A DNA stretch of 64,000 nucleotides from CBDCYS01 sp965226245 (GCA_965226245.1 CBDDCL010000015.1:5580001-5644000), one strand, 5' to 3'. Numbered from the stretch's first letter, positions 7,691 through 15,947 are shown. The notes: generated by a model not told the origin, from the letters alone. Numbers and translations are program-made.

Positions 7691-8620
7691 TCAACCAGCC
7701 TTTTCCCACCCGGTCCCCTCGTGGCCGAAGTGGAAAGTGCCGGGATGCAAGATCTCCGCCAGGATCTCGAGGGATTCCACCAGCCGCGGGCCGGGCCGGT
7801 TGAAATACTGGTTGCCGTCGGCGATGAAGACGTTGCCATCCCGGACTGCTTTCAGGCCGGCCCACCCGGATTGAGCCTCGAGCAACGGAACATCCTGCCG
7901 CGTGCGAGGCATATCGTAGCCGCAGGGGCAAATGAAGAGGACATCCGGGTCGGCCCGGGCAAGCTCCTCGAACTTCATCCACGGTGAATGTTTCCCCGGC
8001 TCGCCGAAGAGATTCTCGCCTCCCGCCATCTGGACCAGCTCCGGCATCCAGTTGCCCGCCGCCATCAGCGGGTCAGCCCATTCAACACAAGCGATACGAG
8101 GCTTTGCGCGCAAAGGCCGCGTCCGTGCTTCGATCTCTTGGACTCGCGCTTGCAGGTTCGCCACGAGACGAACCCCAGCCTTCGTCATACCGAGCTCCGA
8201 ACCGAGCCGGCAGATGTCGGCCCAAAAATCGGCCATCGAGTTCGGTTGCAGGGAAATAATCGTTGCTTGGCACTCGGCGACTTCCGCGACAGCCCGCTCC
8301 ACGTCGCGCAAGCTGACTGCACAGACCTCGCACTGCGCTTGGGTCACGATGTGAGTCGGCTGAAGCTCGCGCAGGCGGTCCGGAAACACTTCGTACACGC
8401 CCAGGGCGTCTTTAACGAGGGATTCCCGCTGCAGCGATTTCACCCGCTCGTCAATTTCCCGGCTGCTTCCCGAAACATCGAACCGCGGCTTGGTGCAAAC
8501 CGGCAACTGGCGGACCAGCGGCGGATAGTCGCACTCGTGCGAACGGCCGACAAGGAACTCTTCCAACCCCAGCGCGCAGATGGTCTCGGTCGAGCTGGCA
8601 ATGAGCGAGATGATTCGCAT
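7691..8620 (-). CDS. Cobalamin-binding-type protein (BtuF/FecB-like fold)
   Basis: 309 aa of the helical-backbone periplasmic binding protein class: starts MRIISLIASSTETICALG, typical of BtuF-like cobalamin-binding proteins, with ATIISLQPNSMADFWADI and GNWMPELVQMAGGENLFG further on and a C-terminal PRLVESLEILAEILHP. There is no signal peptide, a recurring feature of this soluble subgroup, so the location is uncertain. A 105-bp gap separates it from the RbsC-like permease; functional linkage is doubtful because that permease is sugar-type. Its ATG lies just inside the right copy of the palindromic repeat. Confidence 0.8.
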   Translation of the reverse strand: MRIISLIASSTETICALGLEEFLVGRSHECDYPPLVRQLPVCTKPRFDVSGSSREIDERVKSLQRESLVKDALGVYEVFPDRLRELQPTHIVTQAQCEVCAVSLRDVERAVAEVAECQATIISLQPNSMADFWADICRLGSELGMTKAGVRLVANLQARVQEIEARTRPLRAKPRIACVEWADPLMAAGNWMPELVQMAGGENLFGEPGKHSPWMKFEELARADPDVLFICPCGYDMPRTRQDVPLLEAQSGWAGLKAVRDGNVFIADGNQYFNRPGPRLVESLEILAEILHPGTFHFGHEGTGWEKAG

Positions 8621-8645
8621 TACGTTGCTCCGCCTCCCTCTTGTT

Positions 8646-8773
8646 CACGAAAAATCGGGTACAGCCACCGATTTTCGTGTCCACTTTGATCGAACACACG
8701 GCGTTTTCGAGTCACGAAAATCGGCTGACAGTCCCCATTTTTCGCCGAACCCACTTGCACCACGGACTGCTAG
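8646..8773. repeat. Palindromic repeat element, right (inverted, truncated) copy
   Basis: Reverse complement of the element at 6442-6598 over roughly 130 bp with about one difference in ten. The end near 8773 carries the CTAGCAGTCCGTGG terminal repeat on the minus strand; the other terminal repeat is missing, cut off near the start of the cobalamin-binding gene. The TAG stop of the next gene (8770-8772) lies inside this terminal repeat. Confidence 0.72.
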
Positions 8774-9285
8774 GCGCCGGACCCCAGCCCTGCCTCGCCC
8801 CGGAAAAGATCCATCTGATCCTCGAGAGTCTCTTTGGGCTTCCGCTTCGCCCGGCGGACCGGGCTTCCGATCACGCCAAGCACGGTCAGTTCCCGCACCG
8901 CCAGCCGCGGGACGAATACCCTCCGGGCGTTGGCGTTCGGATCGGGTGGCGTCGCCGTCACACCCTTCTCTTCCACCAAGAGCAGGTTGTTGGGCAGGAT
9001 CGCTTCCAAGATCTCACCGTCGCGAAACGTGAATCGGACCCAAAGCCCGTCCTGCTTGGGACGCGTGGCGAACACCGTCTTCTGTTTCGCTTCCGGATTG
9101 TGCTGGAATTCTCGAACGAAATACACACCTTTGATTTCGGCGTAGGGAATCAACAGCACCTGTGCCGAGCGATCGAGAACCTCGATGCCATCGGGACGCA
9201 AGTACGTCTGAGGGCTGGCGTATCCGTGTACGGTGGCAGCGTCGAATCGCCGTACGTAGACTTTCTTTGTGGTGGAGGCAGACAA
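8770..9285 (-). CDS. Conserved hypothetical protein
   Basis: 171 aa, no signal peptide or membrane segment. The N-terminal part (KKVYVRRFDAATVHGYASPQ, then IEVLDRSAQVLLIPYAEIKGVYFVREF) looks like a small beta-rich domain that I recall as an uncharacterised acidobacterial family; it is sometimes found fused or adjacent to PilZ-type proteins, but nothing here proves that. The charged tail (VRRAKRKPKETLEDQMDLF) ends inside the repeat element, so the C-terminus and stop are probably supplied by it. Divergent from xerD with an 18-bp near-palindrome between. Confidence 0.6.
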   Translation of the reverse strand: MSASTTKKVYVRRFDAATVHGYASPQTYLRPDGIEVLDRSAQVLLIPYAEIKGVYFVREFQHNPEAKQKTVFATRPKQDGLWVRFTFRDGEILEAILPNNLLLVEEKGVTATPPDPNANARRVFVPRLAVRELTVLGVIGSPVRRAKRKPKETLEDQMDLFRGEAGLGSGA

Positions 9286-9342
9286 AGCGGATGACGCGAA
9301 TTACGAGTCCTCTGGCCGGTATGCTAATATGCCCCCAGACGC

Positions 9343-9360
9343 GGTGTCAAGCTCGACACC
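9343..9360. promoter_or_regulatory. Near-perfect 18-bp palindrome between divergent genes
   Basis: GGTGTC-AAGCTC-GACACC lies between the hypothetical gene (minus) and xerD (plus), 36 bp before the xerD GTG; 16 of 18 positions are symmetric. It could be an operator. No matching regulator gene is nearby. Confidence 0.3.
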
Positions 9361-9396
9361 CACGATAAGTGATTGATATCTAAGGTGTTGGTCTGA

Positions 9397-10284
9397 GTGC
9401 CCCAGCCGGTAATTCAAGAGTATATCGACTACTGCCGGGTGGAAAAGGGGCTTTCCGGCAACACACTGTCGGCCTATCGGCGCGACCTTCGGCGGCTGGC
9501 TGTGTTCTGCGAGAAACAGCGGCGCTCGCTGCTAGAGGCCGGGGGGGAAGAGCTCCAAGGGTTCCTCGACTTTCTCTATCAGGACAAGTTGAGCAGCCGC
9601 TCGATCGCCCGCTACGTTGCCAGCATCCGAAACTTCTACGTGTATCAATTGCGGCAAGAGCGCATTTCGGCTGATCCCACCGTCGATATTCGTTCACCAA
9701 AACAATGGAAGCGGTTGCCGAAGTTTCTCTCTTTGGAAGAAGTCGACCGGCTACTCGAGGCGCCCGATGCGGCCACGCCAAGGGGCGCCCGCGACCGTGC
9801 CATGCTGCAGTTGCTGTATGCTTCGGGGCTGCGGGTTTCCGAGCTGGTTGGAATCGAGCTGGCACAGCTCAACTCGCAACTCGGAGTAGTGAGAGTCACA
9901 GGCAAGGGAGACAAACAGAGGATGGTGCCGGTAGGCAAGGTCGCGCTGGAGGCGATCGAGACCTATCTGGAGCATGACCGTCCGCGGATTCTCAAGCGCC
10001 GGCATTCTCGCTACCTATTCGTGACTGCCCGCGGTACGTTGCTCACCCGCCAAGCGTTCTGGAAGCTGCTGAAGAACTATGGGCTGCGGGCGGAGATCAT
10101 GAAGAGCTTATCGCCTCACGTGCTGCGGCACAGTTTCGCGACGCATCTGCTCGAGCGGGGCGCCGACCTGCGCAGCCTGCAATTGATGCTTGGGCACGCC
10201 GACATCTCGACAACCCAGATCTACACCCACGTCATGCGGGAGCGCCTGCGGAAGGTATACGACGAGCACCATCCCAGAAGCTAA
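9397..10284 (+). CDS. xerD: Tyrosine site-specific recombinase XerD
   Basis: Chromosome-dimer resolution recombinase, 295 aa. N-terminal SAM-like core-binding domain (about 1-90) and C-terminal catalytic domain with the full set: Arg146 in ASGLRVSEL, Lys170 in TGKGDK, His241 and Arg244 in HVLRHSFATH, His267 in LMLGHADIS and the nucleophile Tyr276 in TTQIYTHV. Spacing and length match XerD rather than phage integrases, and there is no adjacent attachment site. Start is GTG at 9397, immediately after an in-frame TGA. Single gene. Confidence 0.92.
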   Translation: MPQPVIQEYIDYCRVEKGLSGNTLSAYRRDLRRLAVFCEKQRRSLLEAGGEELQGFLDFLYQDKLSSRSIARYVASIRNFYVYQLRQERISADPTVDIRSPKQWKRLPKFLSLEEVDRLLEAPDAATPRGARDRAMLQLLYASGLRVSELVGIELAQLNSQLGVVRVTGKGDKQRMVPVGKVALEAIETYLEHDRPRILKRRHSRYLFVTARGTLLTRQAFWKLLKNYGLRAEIMKSLSPHVLRHSFATHLLERGADLRSLQLMLGHADISTTQIYTHVMRERLRKVYDEHHPRS

Positions 10285-10529
10285 TCGAGCGTTTCCGAGA
10301 CCTCAGCTTTGAATATCTCAAAAAAGGTGTTGACAGCGGTTGAAGTCGTCCGCGCCAACAAAAAGCCTTATACCGCGGGCGAGGAAGAATCACGCCAGCG
10401 GAGCGCTTCACGAGCACAGCGGGAAGACTACGCCAACGAATTTTGAGCCTCGTTGGGCAAGCCTACTTCGCCGCTGCAAGAAGGCGCAACGGTCAAAACT
10501 CTGGGAAAAATCCCACAGGCGCCCGCACG
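10285..10529. other. Convergent intergenic region xerD/glycosyltransferase
   Basis: Tail-to-tail gap with no recognised gene or clear T-tailed terminator. Confidence 0.3.
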
Positions 10530-11759
10530 TTAGGAACGGACCAGCCGCGTTTTCTCCGCTGATACCAAATCGTAAACGTACCCGCGCCATTCGATTCGGC
10601 GGGTCAGGGCCGATGCCACGAACACGTAGAGCCAAGTCCACGTGGCGATCGGGACCATCCAGAAGTAGGCCCAGGCGAAACGATCCAGCCATTCCTCGCG
10701 TTCCGGGAACATCAAGTAGGCAACGGATCCCCGCATCCCTCCCTTGGCCATCCCGGGCACAACGGTCAAGACCAGGCCCCCCAACCCCCACGGCGCTTCC
10801 CCGAAGAAGAGCATCAACAGACTCGCCAGCATCGCTCCACAGTAGAAAACATGCGCGACGAATCCGGCCCACCAGAGGTTCGGCCGGTAGACCCTGGTGA
10901 TGATCATCTGGCGCGTCGCCCACCGCAGGAATTCGCTTCCGCCACAGTTCCCCGTCGTTGCGACCATGGCTCCGGGCACAAAACGGATCCCCAGTTGGGC
11001 CACGTTCATTGCTGCCGAGAGACGGTAGTCGTCGCTCACCGTGCCGCGCCAAAAATCGCGCACCCGGGCCGTGTCGAAAGTCTTGCGGCGGATGGCTGTT
11101 GCGCCTCCCCAGGCGAAATTGCTGTCTTTGGGACTCATATTCCCGGCGATCGTTGAATCCCAGACACTGCGCAGCAGGGACCAAAAATCACCGCCGGAGG
11201 GGAAATGCCACCGGAACCCCGTCGTGGCCCCGAGGGATTCCTCAGCGAGCGGAGCAACGAGTGCTCGCAGCCAGCCCGCTCTGACCTGTCCGTCTGAGTC
11301 CGCAAAGGCGAGCACCTCGCTTTCCGGCCGCACCTCATCGACCGCGGCGGTCAAGTTGTGGACTTTCTCACCCGTGCCCTCCGGGGGCTCGCCCGCGACG
11401 ATGAAGCGCGCCCGGTCCCCCAGTACCGTCCGGGCGGCTTGAACCGCCGGATCGCCGGCATCACGCGAAACGATCAGCAGTTCGAAGTCAGGATAGTCCT
11501 GCCCGGCGAGTGACTTGAGATTCTCAGCCAGGCCGCTGTCCAGCCCTTTCACCGGGAGGATCAGCGAAACGGCAGGCAGGTACTCAACCGGCGTCTCGTC
11601 CACGCCTTCTTCCTCGTCCGCCATATCGGGCGGCGGCTCGGGCTCGGGCGCGCGCAATTCGCCCTCGACATATTCGAGATATCGCTGCCCCGTCCGGACC
11701 GACAAAAGAGCAGCCGCCCCGGCAGGGACGACAAACAACCAGAAAAGCAAGCTCAGCAC
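10530..11759 (-). CDS. Membrane glycosyltransferase family 2 (ceramide glucosyltransferase/HpnI-like)
   Basis: 409-aa inner-membrane GT-A enzyme. TM helix at about 3-22, GT2 domain from about 62 with VSLILPVKGLDSGL, a nucleotide-sugar/metal motif AFADSDGQVRAGW near 150, catalytic-type SDDYRLSAAM near 245, and FLRWATRQMI near 280, the (Q/R)xxRW-like motif of processive or lipid-acceptor GT21/GT2 enzymes. Several C-terminal TM helices follow (about 295-400). The acceptor may be a lipid, as in HpnI or glucosylceramide synthase; not provable here. Acidic linker at residues about 35-58. Confidence 0.78.
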   Translation of the reverse strand: MLSLLFWLFVVPAGAAALLSVRTGQRYLEYVEGELRAPEPEPPPDMADEEEGVDETPVEYLPAVSLILPVKGLDSGLAENLKSLAGQDYPDFELLIVSRDAGDPAVQAARTVLGDRARFIVAGEPPEGTGEKVHNLTAAVDEVRPESEVLAFADSDGQVRAGWLRALVAPLAEESLGATTGFRWHFPSGGDFWSLLRSVWDSTIAGNMSPKDSNFAWGGATAIRRKTFDTARVRDFWRGTVSDDYRLSAAMNVAQLGIRFVPGAMVATTGNCGGSEFLRWATRQMIITRVYRPNLWWAGFVAHVFYCGAMLASLLMLFFGEAPWGLGGLVLTVVPGMAKGGMRGSVAYLMFPEREEWLDRFAWAYFWMVPIATWTWLYVFVASALTRRIEWRGYVYDLVSAEKTRLVRS

Positions 11760-11896
11760 CGAGAGAGTCTACCACAGGCATCGGCGACCGTCGACGCCTT
11801 ACTTCTGCGTTGGCGGCCGACCCTTCCCCGACGCGGATCAGACACAACCAAAGAGGTCCACGGGATTGACCGCATAGAGACACGACTTAAGAAGAA

Positions 11897-11916
11897 GCGC
11901 GGACTTCCGTCCGCGC
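11897..11916. repeat. Hairpin GCGCGGAC-TTCC-GTCCGCGC
   Basis: Perfect 8-bp stem; on the minus strand the loop is GGAA and the stem is preceded by ACAGAGG, the same leader type as the hairpin at 45245-45264. Confidence 0.6.
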
Positions 11917-11919
11917 CTC

Positions 11920-12013
11920 TGTCCGGCCGTCTGAACTTTCCTGCGATGGTGGCCCGAACGCCGGGTCTGCCAGCAGCGCATCGCTGTTTGTCCGGCCGTC
12001 TGAACTTTCCTGC
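11920..12013. repeat. Two 25-bp direct repeats
   Basis: Copies at 11920-11944 and 11989-12013 are identical (begin TGTCCGGCCGTCTGAAC, end TTTCCTGC). The first directly follows the hairpin. Only two copies, unequal flanks and no cas genes, so not CRISPR. Confidence 0.65.
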
Positions 12014-12079
12014 TTACGACGGCACGCGCCTCGGTGTCAGATCAGGATTTGCGGCTCGGGAAGAGCAATCGGGGAAGGG

Positions 12080-12832
12080 TCAGTAGGTTGCCCGGCCGCC
12101 GCTGACGTCGTAGCACTGGCCCGTAACGAACGAACAGTCCGGGCTCGCCAAGAAATGAACGACGGCGGCGACCTCTTCGACCGTCCCGGTCCTTCCTCGC
12201 GGGATTCGTGAGGTCATGTACTCGACTTGCTCGTCGGTGAGTTGATTCAAGATCGCCGTACGGATGACGGTCGGCGTCACCGCGTTGACGCAGATGTTGT
12301 TCGTCGCCACTTCCTTGGCCATCGATTTCGACAGAGCGATGACACCTGCTTTGGACGCTGAGTAGGCGACCATGTTGGGGTTTCCCTCTTTACCCGCGAG
12401 GGAAGCGATATTGACGATGCGGCCGTAATCGCGTCCGCGCATGTGGGGCATCACGGCCCGGCAGCACAGAAAGACGCCGGTGAGGTTGACGGCGATGACT
12501 TTTGACCAGTCCTCGTCTTCCTGTTCCCAGATCGGCGCGGCGCGTCCGGCGATGCCGGCGTTGTTGACGAGGATGTCGATCTGGCCGCTTTTTTCGACGA
12601 CTTGCGCGACGGCGGCCTCGACTGAGGCGCGTTCGGAAACATCCAGGGCGACGGGATAGGCCTTGGCACCCTCCCCGCCAAGCCGCTGGGAAACTTGGCG
12701 CGCTCGGCCGATCGCCAGATCCGCGACCGCAACCTCCGCGCCGGCCTTGGCGAGGCGAACGACGATTCCTTCACCGATGCCCTGGGCGCCTCCCGTGACA
12801 AGGGCGGTTTGCCCGCTGAGATCGAAGCTCAT
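12080..12832 (-). CDS. Short-chain dehydrogenase/reductase (FabG-like)
   Basis: 250-aa classical SDR: cofactor motif TGGAQGIG (residues 13-20), structural NNAG near 90, catalytic Ser in VNIASLAG and YSASK (Tyr about 156, Lys about 160). The Asp-containing DLAIGRA after beta-2 favours NAD(H). The C-terminal FLASPDCSFVTGQCYDVSGGRATY matches sugar or polyol-type SDRs as well as 3-oxoacyl-ACP reductases, so the substrate is open. Its ATG overlaps the stop of rplI by 4 bp, so it is translationally coupled to ribosomal genes, probably by operon position rather than function. Confidence 0.85.
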   Translation of the reverse strand: MSFDLSGQTALVTGGAQGIGEGIVVRLAKAGAEVAVADLAIGRARQVSQRLGGEGAKAYPVALDVSERASVEAAVAQVVEKSGQIDILVNNAGIAGRAAPIWEQEDEDWSKVIAVNLTGVFLCCRAVMPHMRGRDYGRIVNIASLAGKEGNPNMVAYSASKAGVIALSKSMAKEVATNNICVNAVTPTVIRTAILNQLTDEQVEYMTSRIPRGRTGTVEEVAAVVHFLASPDCSFVTGQCYDVSGGRATY

Positions 12833-13425
12833 TCCGATTCTTCGCTATCGGTTGCGGCCTTTTCGCCGGTATCCTCGGAAGCCGGTTCGCCGGCCGGGGA
12901 AGCTTCGGCCTCAGCCGCGTCGTCCCCGGAGGATGACTCTTGGACAGCGGCCGCTTCGGTGGCGGCCTCCTCTTCGCGGCCTTCGGCCAATACCTGAATC
13001 TTTAAAGGGATATCGATATCTCGATGCAAGTGGATCTTCACGTCGTGTTCGCCCACCATTCGGATGGGGCGGTCCACGAGAATCTTGTGCCGATCCACGG
13101 TGTAACCCATCTGCTCGAGCTGCGCGGCGATGTCGCGTGACGTTACTGAACCGAACAACTGGTCGGCATCACCGGCGCGGGCGACAATCTTGATCGTCAG
13201 CCCCGACAAGATTTCCGCAAACTTTTCAGCGTCGCCCTTGAGGAGGGCTGCTTCTCGGTCCGAAGCCGCCTTCATCTGACCAATCTGTCCCTTGTTTGCC
13301 ATCGTGGCGGGGATGGCCAGACGTTTTGGGAAGAGGCAGTTGCGAGCGTAGCCATTGGCAACCTTGACCACGTCGCCTTTCGATCCTAGTTTTAGGACCT
13401 CCTGCGTAAGAATGATTTCAACCAT
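12829..13425 (-). CDS. rplI: 50S ribosomal protein bL9 with acidic C-terminal extension
   Basis: Binds 23S rRNA in the large subunit. Residues 1-148 match bL9: N-terminal MVEIILTQEVLKLGSKGDVV and GYARNCLFPKRLAIPAT, a linker helix, and the C-terminal domain with FGSVTSRDIA. Start ATG at 13425 has GAGGAA upstream; a GTG at 13440 is less likely. About 50 residues rich in Glu, Ala and Ser (EGREEEAATEAAA to the end) are added beyond the usual end. Fourth in the pth-rpsF-rpsR-rplI run. Confidence 0.93.
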   Translation of the reverse strand: MVEIILTQEVLKLGSKGDVVKVANGYARNCLFPKRLAIPATMANKGQIGQMKAASDREAALLKGDAEKFAEILSGLTIKIVARAGDADQLFGSVTSRDIAAQLEQMGYTVDRHKILVDRPIRMVGEHDVKIHLHRDIDIPLKIQVLAEGREEEAATEAAAVQESSSGDDAAEAEASPAGEPASEDTGEKAATDSEESE

Positions 13426-13436
13426 TATGTTCTTCC

Positions 13437-13925
13437 TCACCCGTCCCGTGACTTGGCCGCCGGATTGCTTTCGGCTGAAGTGGGCTTGTCGGCCTTGGTT
13501 TCAACCGCCTTGCTTTCGGCTGAGGTGGGCTTGTCGGCCTTGGTTTCAGCCGCCTTGGTGACTCCACCCGCTTTGGCCTCAGCCGATTTGCTTTCGACCC
13601 TGGGCGATCTCAATGAGTCTGATCCGCCGGCGAAAGGCAGCAACGCGATATTGCGAGCGCGCTTGATGGCGATTTTCAGCTTTCTCTGATGCATCGCCCC
13701 TAATCCGGTATGCCTGCGGGGCAGGATCTTGCCACGATCACCGATGAATTGCTTGAGGACGTCAACGTCCTTGTAGTTGATGTCGTCAATCTTGTTGACG
13801 CTGAAATAGTCGACCTTCTTCCTCCGGAAGAAACGTCGTCCGCCGCCACCCGGCCGGCCGCGAGGCCGCTGGTCTCTTGATTCTGGTCTAGTTGGTTTGC
13901 TTTCCGTACGTCGTTCTTCTGCCAT
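13437..13925 (-). CDS. rpsR: 30S ribosomal protein bS18 with long repeat tail
   Basis: Small-subunit protein that pairs with bS6. The core (residues about 30-100: RRFFRRKKVDYFSVNKIDDI, DVLKQFIGDRGKILPRRHTG, QRKLKIAIKRARNIALLPF) is canonical, but the protein is 162 aa rather than the usual 75-90. The extra C-terminus (about 105-162) contains a 15-residue unit repeated twice in tandem, built on ETKADKPTSAES. The N-terminal 28 residues are Arg/Gly-rich. Eleven bp separate its stop from the rplI ATG. Confidence 0.93.
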   Translation of the reverse strand: MAEERRTESKPTRPESRDQRPRGRPGGGGRRFFRRKKVDYFSVNKIDDINYKDVDVLKQFIGDRGKILPRRHTGLGAMHQRKLKIAIKRARNIALLPFAGGSDSLRSPRVESKSAEAKAGGVTKAAETKADKPTSAESKAVETKADKPTSAESNPAAKSRDG

Positions 13926-13959
13926 GAGTCATCCTTTTCCGTGGTGATTCGATCTCCGG

Positions 13960-14484
13960 CTACTCTCCTTCGGTATCTGGTTTCGCCGACGCATCTGGTT
14001 TCGCCGACGGGGCGGGTTTCGCTGGCGCGGCGGGCTCCGCCGACGGGACGGGTTTCGCCGACGAGGCGGGTTTCGCTGGCGCGGCGGGCTCCGCCGGGCG
14101 GGCCTTTCTCTCCGCGGAGGCTGGTTCCCGGGAGCGTTTCTTGGATGCCCGTTTTTCGCGTTTCTGGCGCATCTTCTCGAGGCGCTTCAGCTCCTGGTCG
14201 ATGCGAACGGTCATGAACTTGATGATCGGGTCGGCGACCTTCATGCGCCGCTCGACCTCCTTCGACAGACCCGCGTTCTCCTCGACGGAATAGTTGACAA
14301 AGACGTAATACCCCTCCAAATAGCGCTGGACTCGATAGGCCAAACGCCGTTTCCCCCATTTGTCAACGTTGTTGATGGTTCCGCCGCCCGCGGTGATGGT
14401 CGAGGTCGCCTGTTCGATCGAAGCCTCCAATTCCTCCTCCGGCGCGTCCGGTTTGACGATAAAGATAGTCTCGTAGATTCTCAT
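13960..14484 (-). CDS. rpsF: 30S ribosomal protein bS6 with Ala/Pro/Lys tail
   Basis: Core bS6 fold at residues 1-95 (MRIYETIFIVKPDAPEEELE, KWGKRRLAYRVQRYLEGYYV). The tail from about residue 118 is a low-complexity run of AKP, SAKP and AEPAAPAKP units to 174 aa, with a basic stretch EKMRQKREKRASKKRSRE before it. The ATG overlaps the pth stop by 4 bp. Partner of bS18, whose tail is also extended. Confidence 0.93.
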   Translation of the reverse strand: MRIYETIFIVKPDAPEEELEASIEQATSTITAGGGTINNVDKWGKRRLAYRVQRYLEGYYVFVNYSVEENAGLSKEVERRMKVADPIIKFMTVRIDQELKRLEKMRQKREKRASKKRSREPASAERKARPAEPAAPAKPASSAKPVPSAEPAAPAKPAPSAKPDASAKPDTEGE

Positions 14485-15068
14485 GTTTCCTCAATCGATC
14501 CGTCGGCGCGACGGTTGTAAACCGTCATGGCCTTGGCGGCGCCGCCGGATATGAAAAGTCGGACAGCATCGGCCGCTTGTCCGAGTACGTCTTGTAACTG
14601 CTCCAGCTCAGCAGGCCGGAATGGCCGCAGCAGAAATTCAGCCGGGTCACCCGTCGGGTGCCCCGGGTGAACTCCCAGCCGCAAGCGAGGAAAGTCGGAA
14701 GTTCCGAGGGCCCCAATGATGGACTCGAGCCCGTGATGGCCTCCCGCCGATCCGCGCTCGCGTATGCGAATTTGTTCCCAAGGCAGCGCCAGCTCATCCA
14801 GGATGACCAGCAACTCCTTCGGCTCCATTTCATACTTGCCCAGCAACGACTTCAGCGGGCCTCCGCTTAGGTTCATGAACGAAAGCGGCTTGGCAAGCAG
14901 CGCCGGCTGGCCGCGGATTTCACCCTTCCCAACCAAACAATTGGCTTCGGGCCGGACCACCCGGATTCCTTCATCCGAGGCCAAACGGTCAATGGCGAGG
15001 AATCCGAGATTGTGGGGAGTGCGTTCATATTTCGGACCCGGATTTCCGAGCCCCACGATTAGATGCAT
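14481..15068 (-). CDS. pth: Peptidyl-tRNA hydrolase
   Basis: Recycles peptidyl-tRNA released from stalled ribosomes. The 195-aa product starts MHLIVGLGNPGPKYERTPHN with the catalytic His in TPHNLGF, followed by KPLSFMNLSG, the DELALPW region with the family Asp, and GSAGGHHGLESI. The ATG at 15068 is chosen because homology begins there; an ATG-like start at 15095 would add nine residues. Stop overlaps rpsF by 4 bp; rplY-pth-rpsF-rpsR-rplI is a common bacterial order. Confidence 0.93.
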   Translation of the reverse strand: MHLIVGLGNPGPKYERTPHNLGFLAIDRLASDEGIRVVRPEANCLVGKGEIRGQPALLAKPLSFMNLSGGPLKSLLGKYEMEPKELLVILDELALPWEQIRIRERGSAGGHHGLESIIGALGTSDFPRLRLGVHPGHPTGDPAEFLLRPFRPAELEQLQDVLGQAADAVRLFISGGAAKAMTVYNRRADGSIEET

Positions 15069-15145
15069 GACTCTTGCAACGGTGCAACCGGCCACCAGGA
15101 CCCGAAGACCCTAAGATCCATCACCATCGTTTCGCACTGCCGCAG

Positions 15146-15856
15146 TCACTTGCTTTCCTCGGTCTTGCCCTTTTCGGCCGTCTTGTCCTTTTCGGTCTTG
15201 CCCTTTTCAGCGGTCTTGCCCTTTTCAGCTACTTCGGGTTCGGCTGCTTCTGCCTCCTCGCCCTCCTCGACTGCTTCCTCTTCTTCCACTTCAACCTTCG
15301 GCGCGATCACGTGTACCACGATCCGCTCGGGAGGAGTCACATATTCAAATTTGTCGGACGCCGGCAAGTCGCGGACTCGAACCGCATCTCCAACGCCCAG
15401 CGCGGTCACGTCGATGTCAATCGACGCCGGAACCTCCAGCGGCATGCACTCGATCTCGATCTCACGGGAAACGATATCTTCCAGTCCGCCTTCCTCCTTG
15501 ACTCCAATGGGAGTTCCCTGCGTTGCGATCGGCACGCGAACCGTTACTTTCTTGGTTAGGTCAACCCGTTTCATGTCGACATGAAGCAGATGCCCATGCT
15601 GCGGATCGACCTGCCAGTCCGCGGCCATGGCGGCCGCTGTATCCATCCCGTCCACCTTGATGTTCAAAATCTGGTTGTGGCCCGAAGGAGACTTGAGGAT
15701 ACGAGTCATCTCTTTGGTGTCCATCGAGATCGCAACCGAGTCGCCGCCCAAGCCATACAGGATCGCCGGGACCTTGCCCTGCCGCCGAAGGCGCCGGGCT
15801 TCGTTCTTTCCCCGGCTGTTGCGAACAGTAACTTCGAATTCGAGCTGTTGTTCCAC
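15146..15856 (-). CDS. rplY: 50S ribosomal protein bL25 (CTC/TL5 type)
   Basis: 5S rRNA-binding protein of the long CTC type. The N-terminal RNA-binding domain has RNSRGKNEARRLRRQGKVPA and ILYGLGGDSVAISMD; the C-terminal beta domain runs to about residue 185. GTG at 15856 is preferred because GGAGGAGG lies just upstream (about 15863-15871). The last about 45 residues are acidic, then a Lys/Glu repeat (AEKGKT units), giving 236 aa. Followed by pth after 77 bp. Confidence 0.92.
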   Translation of the reverse strand: MEQQLEFEVTVRNSRGKNEARRLRRQGKVPAILYGLGGDSVAISMDTKEMTRILKSPSGHNQILNIKVDGMDTAAAMAADWQVDPQHGHLLHVDMKRVDLTKKVTVRVPIATQGTPIGVKEEGGLEDIVSREIEIECMPLEVPASIDIDVTALGVGDAVRVRDLPASDKFEYVTPPERIVVHVIAPKVEVEEEEAVEEGEEAEAAEPEVAEKGKTAEKGKTEKDKTAEKGKTEESK

Positions 15857-15947
15857 AGCTACCTCCTCCAACTCGCCGTAGCCGCTTCACTCACTCATGA
15901 AGAAACACACGACCGGCTTTCACGCCTGCCCTTTCACTCGCCGGAGA

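Larger units (their letters stand above)
11760..12079. other. Intergenic with hairpin and duplicated 25-mer
   Basis: Contains hairpin GCGCGGAC-TTCC-GTCCGCGC (11897-11916) and two identical 25-bp direct repeats starting TGTCCGGCCGTCTGAACTTT at 11920-11944 and 11989-12013, 69 bp apart. No gene supported. Confidence 0.55.

Noticed and set aside
9397..10284. Integrase of a genomic island with attachment site
   Set aside because: Sequence and length match housekeeping XerD and there is no adjacent tRNA, att repeat or phage gene.
11920..12013. Possible minimal CRISPR array
   Set aside because: Only two repeats, no third unit, no cas genes and a 44-bp spacer that is not flanked by further repeats.
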